This document shows positions 30,995 through 37,030 of a DNA stretch of 41,682 nt, piece after piece. This DNA is from a virus. The stretch lies in IMG/VR virus record IMGVR_UViG_3300028897_000222, positions 1-41,682 of that record; one strand, 5' to 3'. Numbering within the stretch: position 1 is the stretch's first letter; each line of letters starts with the position of its first letter. The notes under the pieces are model-generated. The model searched no databases and was not told where the DNA came from. It saw only the letters and a program-made list of their open reading frames with translations. Both the position numbers and the translations under genes were made by a program.

Positions 30995-31588
30995 ATGAGG
31001 CGGATTAAGCGAAATACAAAAAGCAGATTATCAAGTGGTGGTAATCGAGTTGTTTATGGATTATTTAAATGTGATTATTGCGGGAAAATTGTGGAATTGG
31101 ACTACAGTACTGGGAGACGACAAAAATCCTGTGGTTGCTTGAAATATAGACCACGCCCAAAACATGGTTATACTTCAGGCGGACATATACCACCACTTTA
31201 TAATACATGGAGAGCAATGAAGCAAAGATGTTTATGTGGAAATCATCCTTCATATATTGGTTATGGAACTAATGGAATAAGTATTTGTGATGAATGGATT
31301 GATAGTTTTGAAACTTTTGCAAAATGGGCAGAAGCAAATGGTTATAAAGAAGGATTAATGATTGATCGAATTGACAATGAAAAGGGTTATTTTCCAGAAA
31401 ATTGCAGGTGGGTTACAGCGTTAGAAAGCGGAAGAAACAGAAGGAGTGTAAAATTAAGTAAACAAATGGCTGATGAAATACGGTTTTTATATGCCACAGG
31501 GAAATACTATCAATATGAAATTGCAGAAAAATATGGTGTATGCCAACAAATGGTTGGAAGGATTGTTAATGGCAAAGCGTGGCGGTAA
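30995..31588 (+). CDS. HNH/AP2-type homing endonuclease-like protein
   Basis: 197 residues from ATG 30995 after GGAG. N-terminal CxxC...CGC zinc site, then the family signature YNTWRAMKQRC, GISICDEW, FETFAKWAE, LMIDRIDNEKGYFPENCRWV. The C-terminus has a resolvase-like HTH (YQYEIAEKYGVCQQMVGRIV) for DNA binding. Such genes are mobile and often lie between phage genes. Confidence 0.75.
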   Translation: MRRIKRNTKSRLSSGGNRVVYGLFKCDYCGKIVELDYSTGRRQKSCGCLKYRPRPKHGYTSGGHIPPLYNTWRAMKQRCLCGNHPSYIGYGTNGISICDEWIDSFETFAKWAEANGYKEGLMIDRIDNEKGYFPENCRWVTALESGRNRRSVKLSKQMADEIRFLYATGKYYQYEIAEKYGVCQQMVGRIVNGKAWR

Positions 31589-31850
31589 AGGACCAAAAAT
31601 AAAAGGGAACAAACTGGAATGGGATGTCGTTCGTCTTGCACGAGACCAAGGTTTGCGGGCGGGTCGCTCCATATTGAGTTTAGGCGTGGACGTGCGGATA
31701 AACGATAAAAAGATATCCTGCAAGCGCCGGAAGAAATTCACGGGCATGCTCAAGGAGTTTGTGGCGGAGTTGGACGGGCATGACGCGGTATTCTGCCGAG
31801 AGGATAGGGGCAAGATAGTCGTTATCAAGTATTTGGGGTGGGATCAATGA
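31569..31850 (+). CDS. Holliday-junction-resolvase-like PD-(D/E)XK nuclease
   Basis: 93 residues from ATG 31569. Glu17, GVD (Asp41) and SCK (Lys52) are arranged as in small Hjc-type resolvases (E...GxDV...xxK), with AGRSILSLGVDV and later EFVAELDGHDAVFCRED. In phages such enzymes resolve branched DNA before packaging. Overlaps the homing endonuclease gene by 20 bases. Its stop abuts palindrome copy 9. Confidence 0.68.
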   Translation: MAKRGGKGPKIKGNKLEWDVVRLARDQGLRAGRSILSLGVDVRINDKKISCKRRKKFTGMLKEFVAELDGHDAVFCREDRGKIVVIKYLGWDQ

Positions 31851-31866
31851 TTCCCGTCAACGGGAA
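31851..31866. repeat. Dispersed palindrome, copy 9 (GTCAAC centre)
   Basis: TTCCCGTCAACGGGAA starts at the base after TGA 31848-31850 and ends 5 bases before ATG 31872. Confidence 0.9.
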
Positions 31867-31871
31867 AGCAC

Positions 31872-32090
31872 ATGAATTACCACTGCATAAGATGCGATAA
31901 CACATGGGATTATGATTTACCGGGCAAGGGTGAAAGCCATGGTCTCTGCACCGATTGCCTGCGCGAGTGCCTCATCCCGACCGTGCGGAGAAAGCAGCGC
32001 AACGAGGGCAACCCCGATTGCTTTGGTAGGGCGGGAGCATATTGTGACCAGCTTAAATGCAAATATAGGAGCGTGTGCTTAAAGAAATGA
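31872..32090 (+). CDS. Zinc-ribbon protein (72 aa)
   Basis: CIRCDNTW and CTDCLREC form a ribbon; two more Cys pairs follow in the C-terminal part (CFGRAGAYC...CKYRSVC), giving ten Cys in total. The palindrome replaces most of the 5' gap, leaving only GGGAAAG as ribosome site. Not recognised. Confidence 0.55.
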   Translation: MNYHCIRCDNTWDYDLPGKGESHGLCTDCLRECLIPTVRRKQRNEGNPDCFGRAGAYCDQLKCKYRSVCLKK

Positions 32091-32314
32091 AGGCGATTCT
32101 CGAATTTAACCTACCAGAAGAACAGGACGAGCATTATTTGGCGATCAATGGTGCGGGGTTTTACGCGGTATGCTTTGACTTGGACCAGCAATTGCGGGCC
32201 TGGTTGAAATATGGGCACGATTTTGCGGGGGCGGAGCATACGCTAGAAAAGTGCAGGGAAAAATTGAGAGAATTATTTGAGACGCACGGTGTCAATTTAG
32301 ACTCTGTTAGCTAA
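32087..32314 (+). CDS. Small phage protein of a common family (75 aa)
   Basis: ATG 32087 overlaps the previous TGA. The start KAILEFNLPEEQDE and the paired helices LDQQLRAWLKYG and TLEKCREKLRELFETHGV are common among small phage proteins of unknown function. Acidic. Confidence 0.6.
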   Translation: MKAILEFNLPEEQDEHYLAINGAGFYAVCFDLDQQLRAWLKYGHDFAGAEHTLEKCREKLRELFETHGVNLDSVS

Positions 32315-32335
32315 AACGAAAGGAGGACCAAACAA

Positions 32336-32509
32336 ATGATAGACCACCACAAAATGGACATTCTCTTGCGTCGCATGGAGCGGGCGGCAGAGGAAATTGA
32401 GAAAATGATACCCGATTTCACGTGGGAGTATGCCTACACAGTGAAAGAAAAGGTAAAAAGGAGTGGTAAACTGGTTGGTGAAACCTATCCCGAAACCAAA
32501 AAGGTATGA
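32336..32509 (+). CDS. Small helical protein (57 aa)
   Basis: AAAGGAGG 9 bases before ATG 32336. Helical N-terminal half (DILLRRMERAAEEIEKM), then a basic end. Overlaps the HNH gene by 47 bases. Not recognised. Confidence 0.5.
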   Translation: MIDHHKMDILLRRMERAAEEIEKMIPDFTWEYAYTVKEKVKRSGKLVGETYPETKKV

Positions 32510-32750
32510 GAATCAGGCATATTTGGACTGGGTGAGGGCTCACCCCTGCGCATCGTGTGGGAAAGGTGGGCCCTCAGATCCACACCACTTCGGTAGGGGA
32601 GGTGTGGGAACCAAGAGTGACGACACCTGGGTTGTGCCACTGTGCAGAGTTTGCCATACCCTACAGCACGGGGGTAACGGCATGAGCAGAGAGGAAATGC
32701 TGTGGAACGCCCTAGACTTGATAACGGAGTATTGGAAACAAAATGAATGA
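32463..32750 (+). CDS. HNH-family nuclease-like protein
   Basis: About 95 residues from GTG 32463; TTG 32475 is at better distance from AAGGAG and may be the real start (91 aa). The pattern CASCGKGG-SDPHHFGRGGVGTKSDD-VPLCRVCHTLQH is the zinc-finger HNH of small phage recombination nucleases (Ref/NinG-like). Expected to nick or cut DNA. Sits among replication and recombination genes. Confidence 0.68.
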   Translation: MVNWLVKPIPKPKRYENQAYLDWVRAHPCASCGKGGPSDPHHFGRGGVGTKSDDTWVVPLCRVCHTLQHGGNGMSREEMLWNALDLITEYWKQNE

Positions 32751-33345
32751 TTATTTTGAATGCCCTGTCAAACGGGACAGAATAAAACCTGATGTATGTG
32801 CTGGTCGCATAAGCGGGGATTTCAAGTGTAGTGGCGATTGTCCGCATGGCGATAATACGGTTAAAGCGCTCGTTCCCGCCAACGGGAATGATGGTAAAAT
32901 TAAATATGATAATTTACGTTTAACACTGGAAGGTAAATTCACAGAAAACCTTGCAAGAAAAACATGTGATGCTCTTTTGGGTATGACACAAAGTACACCT
33001 TTTTGGTGGGGTGATTATCTTTTGTTTTGCGAAGCATATTTAAGTGATAAAGCATCACAATTTTTTCCAGAACATATCAACAAGAAAACATTGCAAAATG
33101 CTATGTGGGTTTGTAGGGCGATTCCACCAGACAGGCGTAGAACAGAGTTAGAATTTACCCACCACAGTGAAGTGGCGGCGTTGGAACCCAATGAGCAAAA
33201 GCGCTACTTGTCCCTTGCTGTAGATGAAGGCATGTCTTGCAAGGAATTGCGGCAGGCGATAAAGGGCCCCAAGGAAGAAAAACCCGAAAAGGAGTTTCGC
33301 TGCCCAAGGTGCGGGCATGCGGGACCGAAGGGGGAGTTTGAGTGA
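32743..33345 (+). CDS. Putative DNA-binding protein with C-terminal zinc motif
   Basis: 200 residues. Residues about 55-170 match a phage/actinobacterial pattern: TPFWWGDYLLFCEAY, TLQNAMWVCRAIPPDRRR, FTHHSEVAALEP and a GMSCKELRQAIKG helix; these proteins are ParB-related or plasmid-replication-like by general look. The C-terminus adds CPRCGHAG. A palindrome copy (32873-32888) encodes VPANGN between the Cys-rich start and the core. Confidence 0.5.
   Translation: MNDYFECPVKRDRIKPDVCAGRISGDFKCSGDCPHGDNTVKALVPANGNDGKIKYDNLRLTLEGKFTENLARKTCDALLGMTQSTPFWWGDYLLFCEAYLSDKASQFFPEHINKKTLQNAMWVCRAIPPDRRRTELEFTHHSEVAALEPNEQKRYLSLAVDEGMSCKELRQAIKGPKEEKPEKEFRCPRCGHAGPKGEFE
32873..32888. repeat. Dispersed palindrome, copy 10 (GCCAAC centre)
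   Basis: TTCCCGCCAACGGGAA inside gene 32743-33345, in the linker before the conserved core. Confidence 0.9.
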
Positions 33346-33521
33346 ACAAAAGTATAGTGCCATTTTTTATAGCTTTATTGGAGTGGTTTGTTGCTGTTTA
33401 TTGTTTTTTAACAGCTATAACGTTTTCTTTCGGTGTTAATTTTTGTTTGTGGTTTACATTAGCGATTGCGGCATGCATTAGCGGATTTTATGTAATTATT
33501 GATTATTATATTTTAAATTAA
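33342..33521 (+). CDS. Small membrane protein (59 aa), GTG start
   Basis: GTG 33342 overlaps the previous TGA and follows GGGGGAG. Two hydrophobic helices (about 5-28 and 33-54) with little between them. Unlike its neighbours it is very T-rich. Function unknown. Confidence 0.6.
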   Translation: MNKSIVPFFIALLEWFVAVYCFLTAITFSFGVNFCLWFTLAIAACISGFYVIIDYYILN

Positions 33522-33523
33522 AT

Positions 33524-33754
33524 ATGGACATAACCCCAGACGAACTAACAGAAATGGTCAAACAACTCGCAGAGCGTGTGCAGGATGATTACCCCGCCAC
33601 AAGTAGCATATTATGGTCTTTAGCAGGTTCGCTTATAGCGGGCAAGGAGGCGGAGATGGCTACGTATTTGAGAAACTGGAATTTGGCGATGGTGGAATAC
33701 TGTAAGGCGATGCGGGAGAAAATAAGGAGTGAAAAGAATGGCGCGAGCACCTAA
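33524..33754 (+). CDS. Small helical protein (76 aa)
   Basis: Helical throughout, acidic N-terminus (DITPDELTEMVKQLAERVQ) and basic end. Overlaps the HNH gene by 17 bases. Not recognised. Confidence 0.5.
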   Translation: MDITPDELTEMVKQLAERVQDDYPATSSILWSLAGSLIAGKEAEMATYLRNWNLAMVEYCKAMREKIRSEKNGAST

Positions 33755-34082
33755 GTTGCCCTGCAGATACCCCGGATGCGGTCAATTAGTGGAACGGTCG
33801 GGATACTGTGAGGAGCACAAAAAACTTGTTAACCAACAATACGAGGCGACACGAGAAACGGCGGTAAAGAGGGGATATAATACCAGATGGCGGAACGTGC
33901 GAAAAATTATGCTAAATCGTTTTCCTATCTGTCAAATATGTGAAAGTCGGGGCGAAACGACTCCTGCCACGCTAGTGCACCATGTAGACCGCAACCCGAA
34001 AAATAACGATTTTGACAACCTCTTGTGTCTTTGCGTGAAATGCCATGAAGCAATTCACAAACATGAAAGGTGGGGGAAATAG
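33738..34082 (+). CDS. HNH endonuclease
   Basis: 114 residues from ATG 33738 after AAGGAG. N-terminal zinc site (CRYPGCGQLV...YCEEH), RGYNTRWRNVRKIML, CQICESRG, LVHHVDRNPKNNDFDNLLCLCVKCHEAIH: complete HNH with HH, N and H. HNH proteins of this type usually lie next to the terminase genes and help DNA packaging in HK97-type phages; here no terminase follows. Confidence 0.82.
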   Translation: MARAPKLPCRYPGCGQLVERSGYCEEHKKLVNQQYEATRETAVKRGYNTRWRNVRKIMLNRFPICQICESRGETTPATLVHHVDRNPKNNDFDNLLCLCVKCHEAIHKHERWGK

Positions 34083-34083
34083 A

Positions 34084-34278
34084 ATGGCAACGCTTTTGTG
34101 GGGCATTATAGAACATTATCAGTCTGATACAAGTTCATATGCTGTTATTAGGGAAGCATATAATGAGAAATGGAAAGCAGAAGAAAACCTTAGTAAGTTT
34201 TGCAATGACCAATTTAGATATTTTGCAGTAAGTCCTATCCAAGCTGATGTTTTAAACAATTATGGAGTAAGAGAATAA
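34084..34278 (+). CDS. Small protein (64 aa)
   Basis: ATG 34084 after GGTGGGGG. Contains SSYAVIREAYNEKWKAEENL helix. Not recognised. Confidence 0.5.
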   Translation: MATLLWGIIEHYQSDTSSYAVIREAYNEKWKAEENLSKFCNDQFRYFAVSPIQADVLNNYGVRE

Positions 34279-34284
34279 GGCAAA

Positions 34285-34458
34285 ATGACCGATAGCAAAA
34301 TATGGGACGATCAAGAAATGCGCTGCTCATGGTGCGGCCAAGTAATAAACGATGATTCCTGTTACGTGGGTTGGGGTGATAGTGAGGAAATAGAATACGT
34401 GTATTGCTGTATCCAATGCAAGGATGAGCACAGGGCGCAAAGATGGAGAGAGGAATGA
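34285..34458 (+). CDS. Zinc-ribbon protein (57 aa)
   Basis: CSWCGQVI and CCIQCKDEH around an acidic middle form a ribbon. ATGA overlap with the next gene. Function unknown. Confidence 0.55.
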   Translation: MTDSKIWDDQEMRCSWCGQVINDDSCYVGWGDSEEIEYVYCCIQCKDEHRAQRWREE

Positions 34459-34859
34459 GCCGTATAAGGGATTTAATAGCCATATCTGCGGGTTTGGCGG
34501 TTTTGTTGGGTATTTTTTGGTCTCCAAGCGATGCAAAACGTCTTCACCCCGAAAAATACTATCAGGATAAGTGGTGTGCCGAACAGGGCGGGCAAACTGA
34601 GGTTGTGTTACCAGACAGAACTCGTTGTGATTGCCTAACAGATACTTATGCCGTGGAGTTTGATTTTGCCAACAAATGGGCAGAGGCGATAGGACAGGCA
34701 CTATACTACTCTCTGCAGACAGGCAAGCGGGCGGGGATAGTGTTGATAGTGGGGGAAGAGGATTGGCGTTATTGGGTTCGCCTCGGGACAACCGTACATC
34801 ATTTTGACTTGCCCATAGATATTTGGCGCATTCCCGTTGACGGGAAAGAGGAGGAATAA
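34455..34859 (+). CDS. Exported PD-(D/E)XK-like protein
   Basis: 134 residues. An N-terminal signal (hydrophobic 7-20, possible cleavage after SPSDA) is followed by HPEKYYQDKWCAEQGG, VVLPDRTRCDCLTDTYAVEF and DFANKWAEAIGQALYYSL, then RAGIVLIVGEE and RYWVRL. The D-x(n)-E-x-D...K-x3-EAIGQ...Y set resembles restriction-endonuclease-fold nucleases of an exported family. It might degrade DNA in the periplasm, or just share the fold. Its last residues (IPVDGKEEE) come from palindrome copy 11. Confidence 0.6.
   Translation: MSRIRDLIAISAGLAVLLGIFWSPSDAKRLHPEKYYQDKWCAEQGGQTEVVLPDRTRCDCLTDTYAVEFDFANKWAEAIGQALYYSLQTGKRAGIVLIVGEEDWRYWVRLGTTVHHFDLPIDIWRIPVDGKEEE
34831..34846. repeat. Dispersed palindrome, copy 11 (GTTGAC centre)
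   Basis: TTCCCGTTGACGGGAA at the very 3' end of gene 34455-34859, directly before the AGAGGAGG ribosome site of gene 34861. Confidence 0.9.
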
Positions 34860-34860
34860 A

Positions 34861-35115
34861 ATGCCATACATAAAAGAGAGTCAGCGCAAAGTATTTAGGC
34901 CATTATTAAGCGATTTGCCGTATATGCGCAATAAGGGTGAACTGGAATATTGCATATTTTTCCTTATGCAACGCTACATGGATGAAAAACCCCGAAAATA
35001 TACTCATTTACATGATGTGGTATATGCCGCCCAACACTGTGCGGACGAATTTCGGCGCAGGTTTCTTGACGAGAGGGAAGACCAGGCAAGGGAAGAAAAT
35101 GGAGACGTGGATTAA
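34861..35115 (+). CDS. Small phage protein, DUF6899-like
   Basis: 84 residues, GAGGAGG 8 bases before the ATG. Starts PYIKESQRKVFRPLL and continues GELEYCIFFLMQRYM...CADEFRRRFLDERED...ENGDV, a pattern shared by many small phage proteins of unknown role. Confidence 0.65.
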   Translation: MPYIKESQRKVFRPLLSDLPYMRNKGELEYCIFFLMQRYMDEKPRKYTHLHDVVYAAQHCADEFRRRFLDEREDQAREENGDVD

Positions 35116-35272
35116 ATTCTTAGCGACTGGATTTCCAGCATTGGTGATATGTCTTAGTTTTGCAGCGGGGATTTCTTTGTGGTTAGTAGACAAACATGGG
35201 ACGGCACTGTATTGGGTATTTGTGGGGTTGGTAAATTTGTCTGCACATTTTCTGATTCCGAGGTGGGGATGA
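35099..35272 (+). CDS. Small membrane protein (57 aa)
   Basis: ATG 35099 overlaps the previous gene by 17 bases. Two hydrophobic helices (about 9-30 and 37-53, LYWVFVGLVNLSAHFL). ATGA overlap with the next gene. Function unknown. Confidence 0.55.
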   Translation: METWIKFLATGFPALVICLSFAAGISLWLVDKHGTALYWVFVGLVNLSAHFLIPRWG

Positions 35273-35508
35273 AATATTACAATTGGCGAAAAGATTTTAG
35301 TGACACAGAAAGAGAAACTATAGTTCAGGAAATGGCTAAAATTGTTGTGGGGTATATTTACCAAACAGCAGAAGAGCAAATTGCCGAAGTTTTTGATAGT
35401 ACCAAACCAACTTTTTGCGGGCAAGATAAAATAATATTACCGTGGACAATTGAAATACTTGGAAACGATATTTTAGCACAAGTTGGGAAATTAAGATTTG
35501 AAAAATGA
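35269..35508 (+). CDS. Small protein (79 aa)
   Basis: ATG 35269 follows GAGGTGGGG. Helical first half (ERETIVQEMAKIVVGYIYQ), beta-prone second half. ATGA overlap with the next gene. Not recognised. Confidence 0.5.
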   Translation: MKYYNWRKDFSDTERETIVQEMAKIVVGYIYQTAEEQIAEVFDSTKPTFCGQDKIILPWTIEILGNDILAQVGKLRFEK

Positions 35509-35714
35509 GTGACTACCACTACAACAAAAGCATCCAGAACATCCGCAGGGCGATAGTGACCCTAGCCAAACAGAGATTTCTTAAGGAATGCTTTCAGAAT
35601 AGCGTAGCTGCGGTAAATGCCGTAAACATGGACCTAATGGGAGAGATGTGCCAATGGTTGCGGGCAGAATTGGATTATCAGGAATTGCATAGCAAGGAGT
35701 GGCATGAAGAATAA
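35505..35714 (+). CDS. Small helical protein (69 aa)
   Basis: Helical throughout with a basic first half (SIQNIRRAIVTLAKQRFLKE). Overlaps the next gene by 11 bases. Not recognised. Confidence 0.5.
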   Translation: MSDYHYNKSIQNIRRAIVTLAKQRFLKECFQNSVAAVNAVNMDLMGEMCQWLRAELDYQELHSKEWHEE

Positions 35715-35877
35715 TATGGATTTTAAAGACATAGAAAAACAATGTGAAAACTGTGAACATATACTTATCCGGCTAGAAGTAGACGGATGGTGTTATATGT
35801 TTAAAGATCCCATTGAAAATTGCACTAAATTCAAACCTATGAATTTAGATTGGTTACTAAAGAAAAATGAAGACTGA
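35704..35877 (+). CDS. Small Cys-containing protein (57 aa)
   Basis: AAGGAG 6 bases before ATG 35704. CENCEHI...WCYMFKDPIENCTKF follows the same small-protein pattern (CxxC-H, C, NC-x-KF) as the ends of genes 17345-17566 and 40940-41599. Overlaps the next gene by 11 bases. Confidence 0.55.
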   Translation: MKNNMDFKDIEKQCENCEHILIRLEVDGWCYMFKDPIENCTKFKPMNLDWLLKKNED

Positions 35878-36268
35878 CATAGAATATCTAGCCTGCCCGT
35901 ATAGTCACCCTTCTAGCGAAATAAGGGCAATGCGCTATGAAATGGTCAACAAGGTGGCGGGAAAGCTGATTTCCGATGGTCGGATAATATTCAGCCCCAT
36001 ATCGCACTCCCACTCCATACAGGTGAGTTCCACCGATACGGATTCGTGGGACAAGTGGAGCGTGCAGGATTTTGCGTTTCTGGACGTGAGCAAACGGCTT
36101 TTAGTGCTTACTTTGCCGGGATGGAACAAGTCACGGGGCGTAAAAGACGAAATGGCGAGGGCGAGGCGAAAGAGGATACCGATAGGATATTTAAACGTGG
36201 TGGGAGAGGAGATTCCCGTTGGCGGGAAAACTTTATGGCGAGGCCGCCAGCACACAATAGGAGGGTGA
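35867..36268 (+). CDS. DUF1937 protein, nucleoside 2-deoxyribosyltransferase-like
   Basis: 133 residues. Family signature at once: YLACPYSHPS, VNKVAGKLISDGRIIFSPISHSHSIQ, then DSWDKWSVQDFAFLDVSKRLLVLTLPGW and SRGVKDEMARA. The fold binds nucleotides; related enzymes exchange bases on deoxyribose. A possible role is nucleotide salvage or base modification. Palindrome copy 12 is read as EIPVGGKT near the C-terminus. Confidence 0.82.
   Translation: MKTDIEYLACPYSHPSSEIRAMRYEMVNKVAGKLISDGRIIFSPISHSHSIQVSSTDTDSWDKWSVQDFAFLDVSKRLLVLTLPGWNKSRGVKDEMARARRKRIPIGYLNVVGEEIPVGGKTLWRGRQHTIGG
36213..36228. repeat. Dispersed palindrome, copy 12 (GTTGGC centre)
   Basis: TTCCCGTTGGCGGGAA in the 3' part of the DUF1937 gene; reverse complement of the GCCAAC form. 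Confidence 0.9.
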
Positions 36269-36269
36269 G

Positions 36270-36491
36270 ATGAACGGAGATAATGAACCCTTAGTAACTG
36301 TAATTAGTGTTGAGGGATGGATAGAACCTGGCACATACGAGATTAGTTCAGATTTCAGCACAATTATAGCGTGTTGTATGAATGCTCATATGTATGAGAA
36401 ATGTCATGACGCCGAATTTAATGGTGTTGCAAACCCTGTATACGTGAGGGTAACGGCAAGCATAAAGTTGGAGGAGCTAAGATATGCGTAA
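36270..36491 (+). CDS. Small protein (73 aa)
   Basis: Strong AGGAGGGT site. Beta-prone start (VTVISVEGWIEPGTYEIS), four Cys/His in the middle. Overlaps the next gene by 8 bases. Not recognised. Confidence 0.5.
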   Translation: MNGDNEPLVTVISVEGWIEPGTYEISSDFSTIIACCMNAHMYEKCHDAEFNGVANPVYVRVTASIKLEELRYA

Positions 36492-36726
36492 ATATAGACG
36501 AATACCAGAAATCATAGAAGCCATAGAGTTCAAAGCTGGTACCAAAGAATGGCCGGAGGGAATACAATATAACCACTCAGAAAAAAGCTATATGGTGTGG
36601 AATGCCCTCCATAAATCTTGGATCAAGTTGAAGGATGGCGATTATGTGAGGATGGATAACCCAAGAGATCGTTATCCCATTGACCGGAAAACATTCATGA
36701 AAACTTATGAGTTTTACAGTGATTAA
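36484..36726 (+). CDS. Small phage protein of a common family (80 aa)
   Basis: The pattern RRIPEIIEAIEF, WIKLKDGDYVRMDNPRDRYPIDRKTFMKTYE is widespread among phage proteins, where a GD[YW]I-x(n)-P-x4-F-x3-Y ending is typical. Function unknown. Confidence 0.65.
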   Translation: MRKYRRIPEIIEAIEFKAGTKEWPEGIQYNHSEKSYMVWNALHKSWIKLKDGDYVRMDNPRDRYPIDRKTFMKTYEFYSD

Positions 36727-36731
36727 TCGTG

Positions 36732-36920
36732 ATGGCGACGTGCAAATACATGAATAATTGTTCTCATGAAATGCAAAACCTTCCATATTTAGAATGGCAC
36801 CTAGATGCTGAGCGCAGGCGGGCCAGGGGGGAGCGACAAAAGAAATGCCCAGTTTGCAAGAAGTGGATATGGCAAACATTATATTTTAGACATAAAGGAG
36901 TAACCAGCACAACACAATAG
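36732..36920 (+). CDS. Small zinc-binding-type protein (62 aa)
   Basis: Two Cys early (CKYMNNCSH) and CPVCKKWIW late with a basic stretch between (ERRRARGERQKK). Likely one zinc site and nucleic acid binding. Not recognised. Confidence 0.5.
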   Translation: MATCKYMNNCSHEMQNLPYLEWHLDAERRRARGERQKKCPVCKKWIWQTLYFRHKGVTSTTQ

Positions 36921-36931
36921 GAGCGTGAGAG

Positions 36932-37030
36932 ATGCCAAGAATGACACACAAAGATGTTTATGCGTCATATCAAGCTGCTGTGGCGAGAGAGATGTTTATA
37001 GAAAAGATAATGGAAGATAAAGAAAAATGA
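36932..37030 (+). CDS. Small helical protein (32 aa)
   Basis: GGAGCGTGAGAG before ATG 36932. One amphipathic helix (KDVYASYQAAVAREMFIEKI). Its stop overlaps the radical SAM start (ATGA), so it may serve as a translational leader for that gene. Confidence 0.45.
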   Translation: MPRMTHKDVYASYQAAVAREMFIEKIMEDKEK

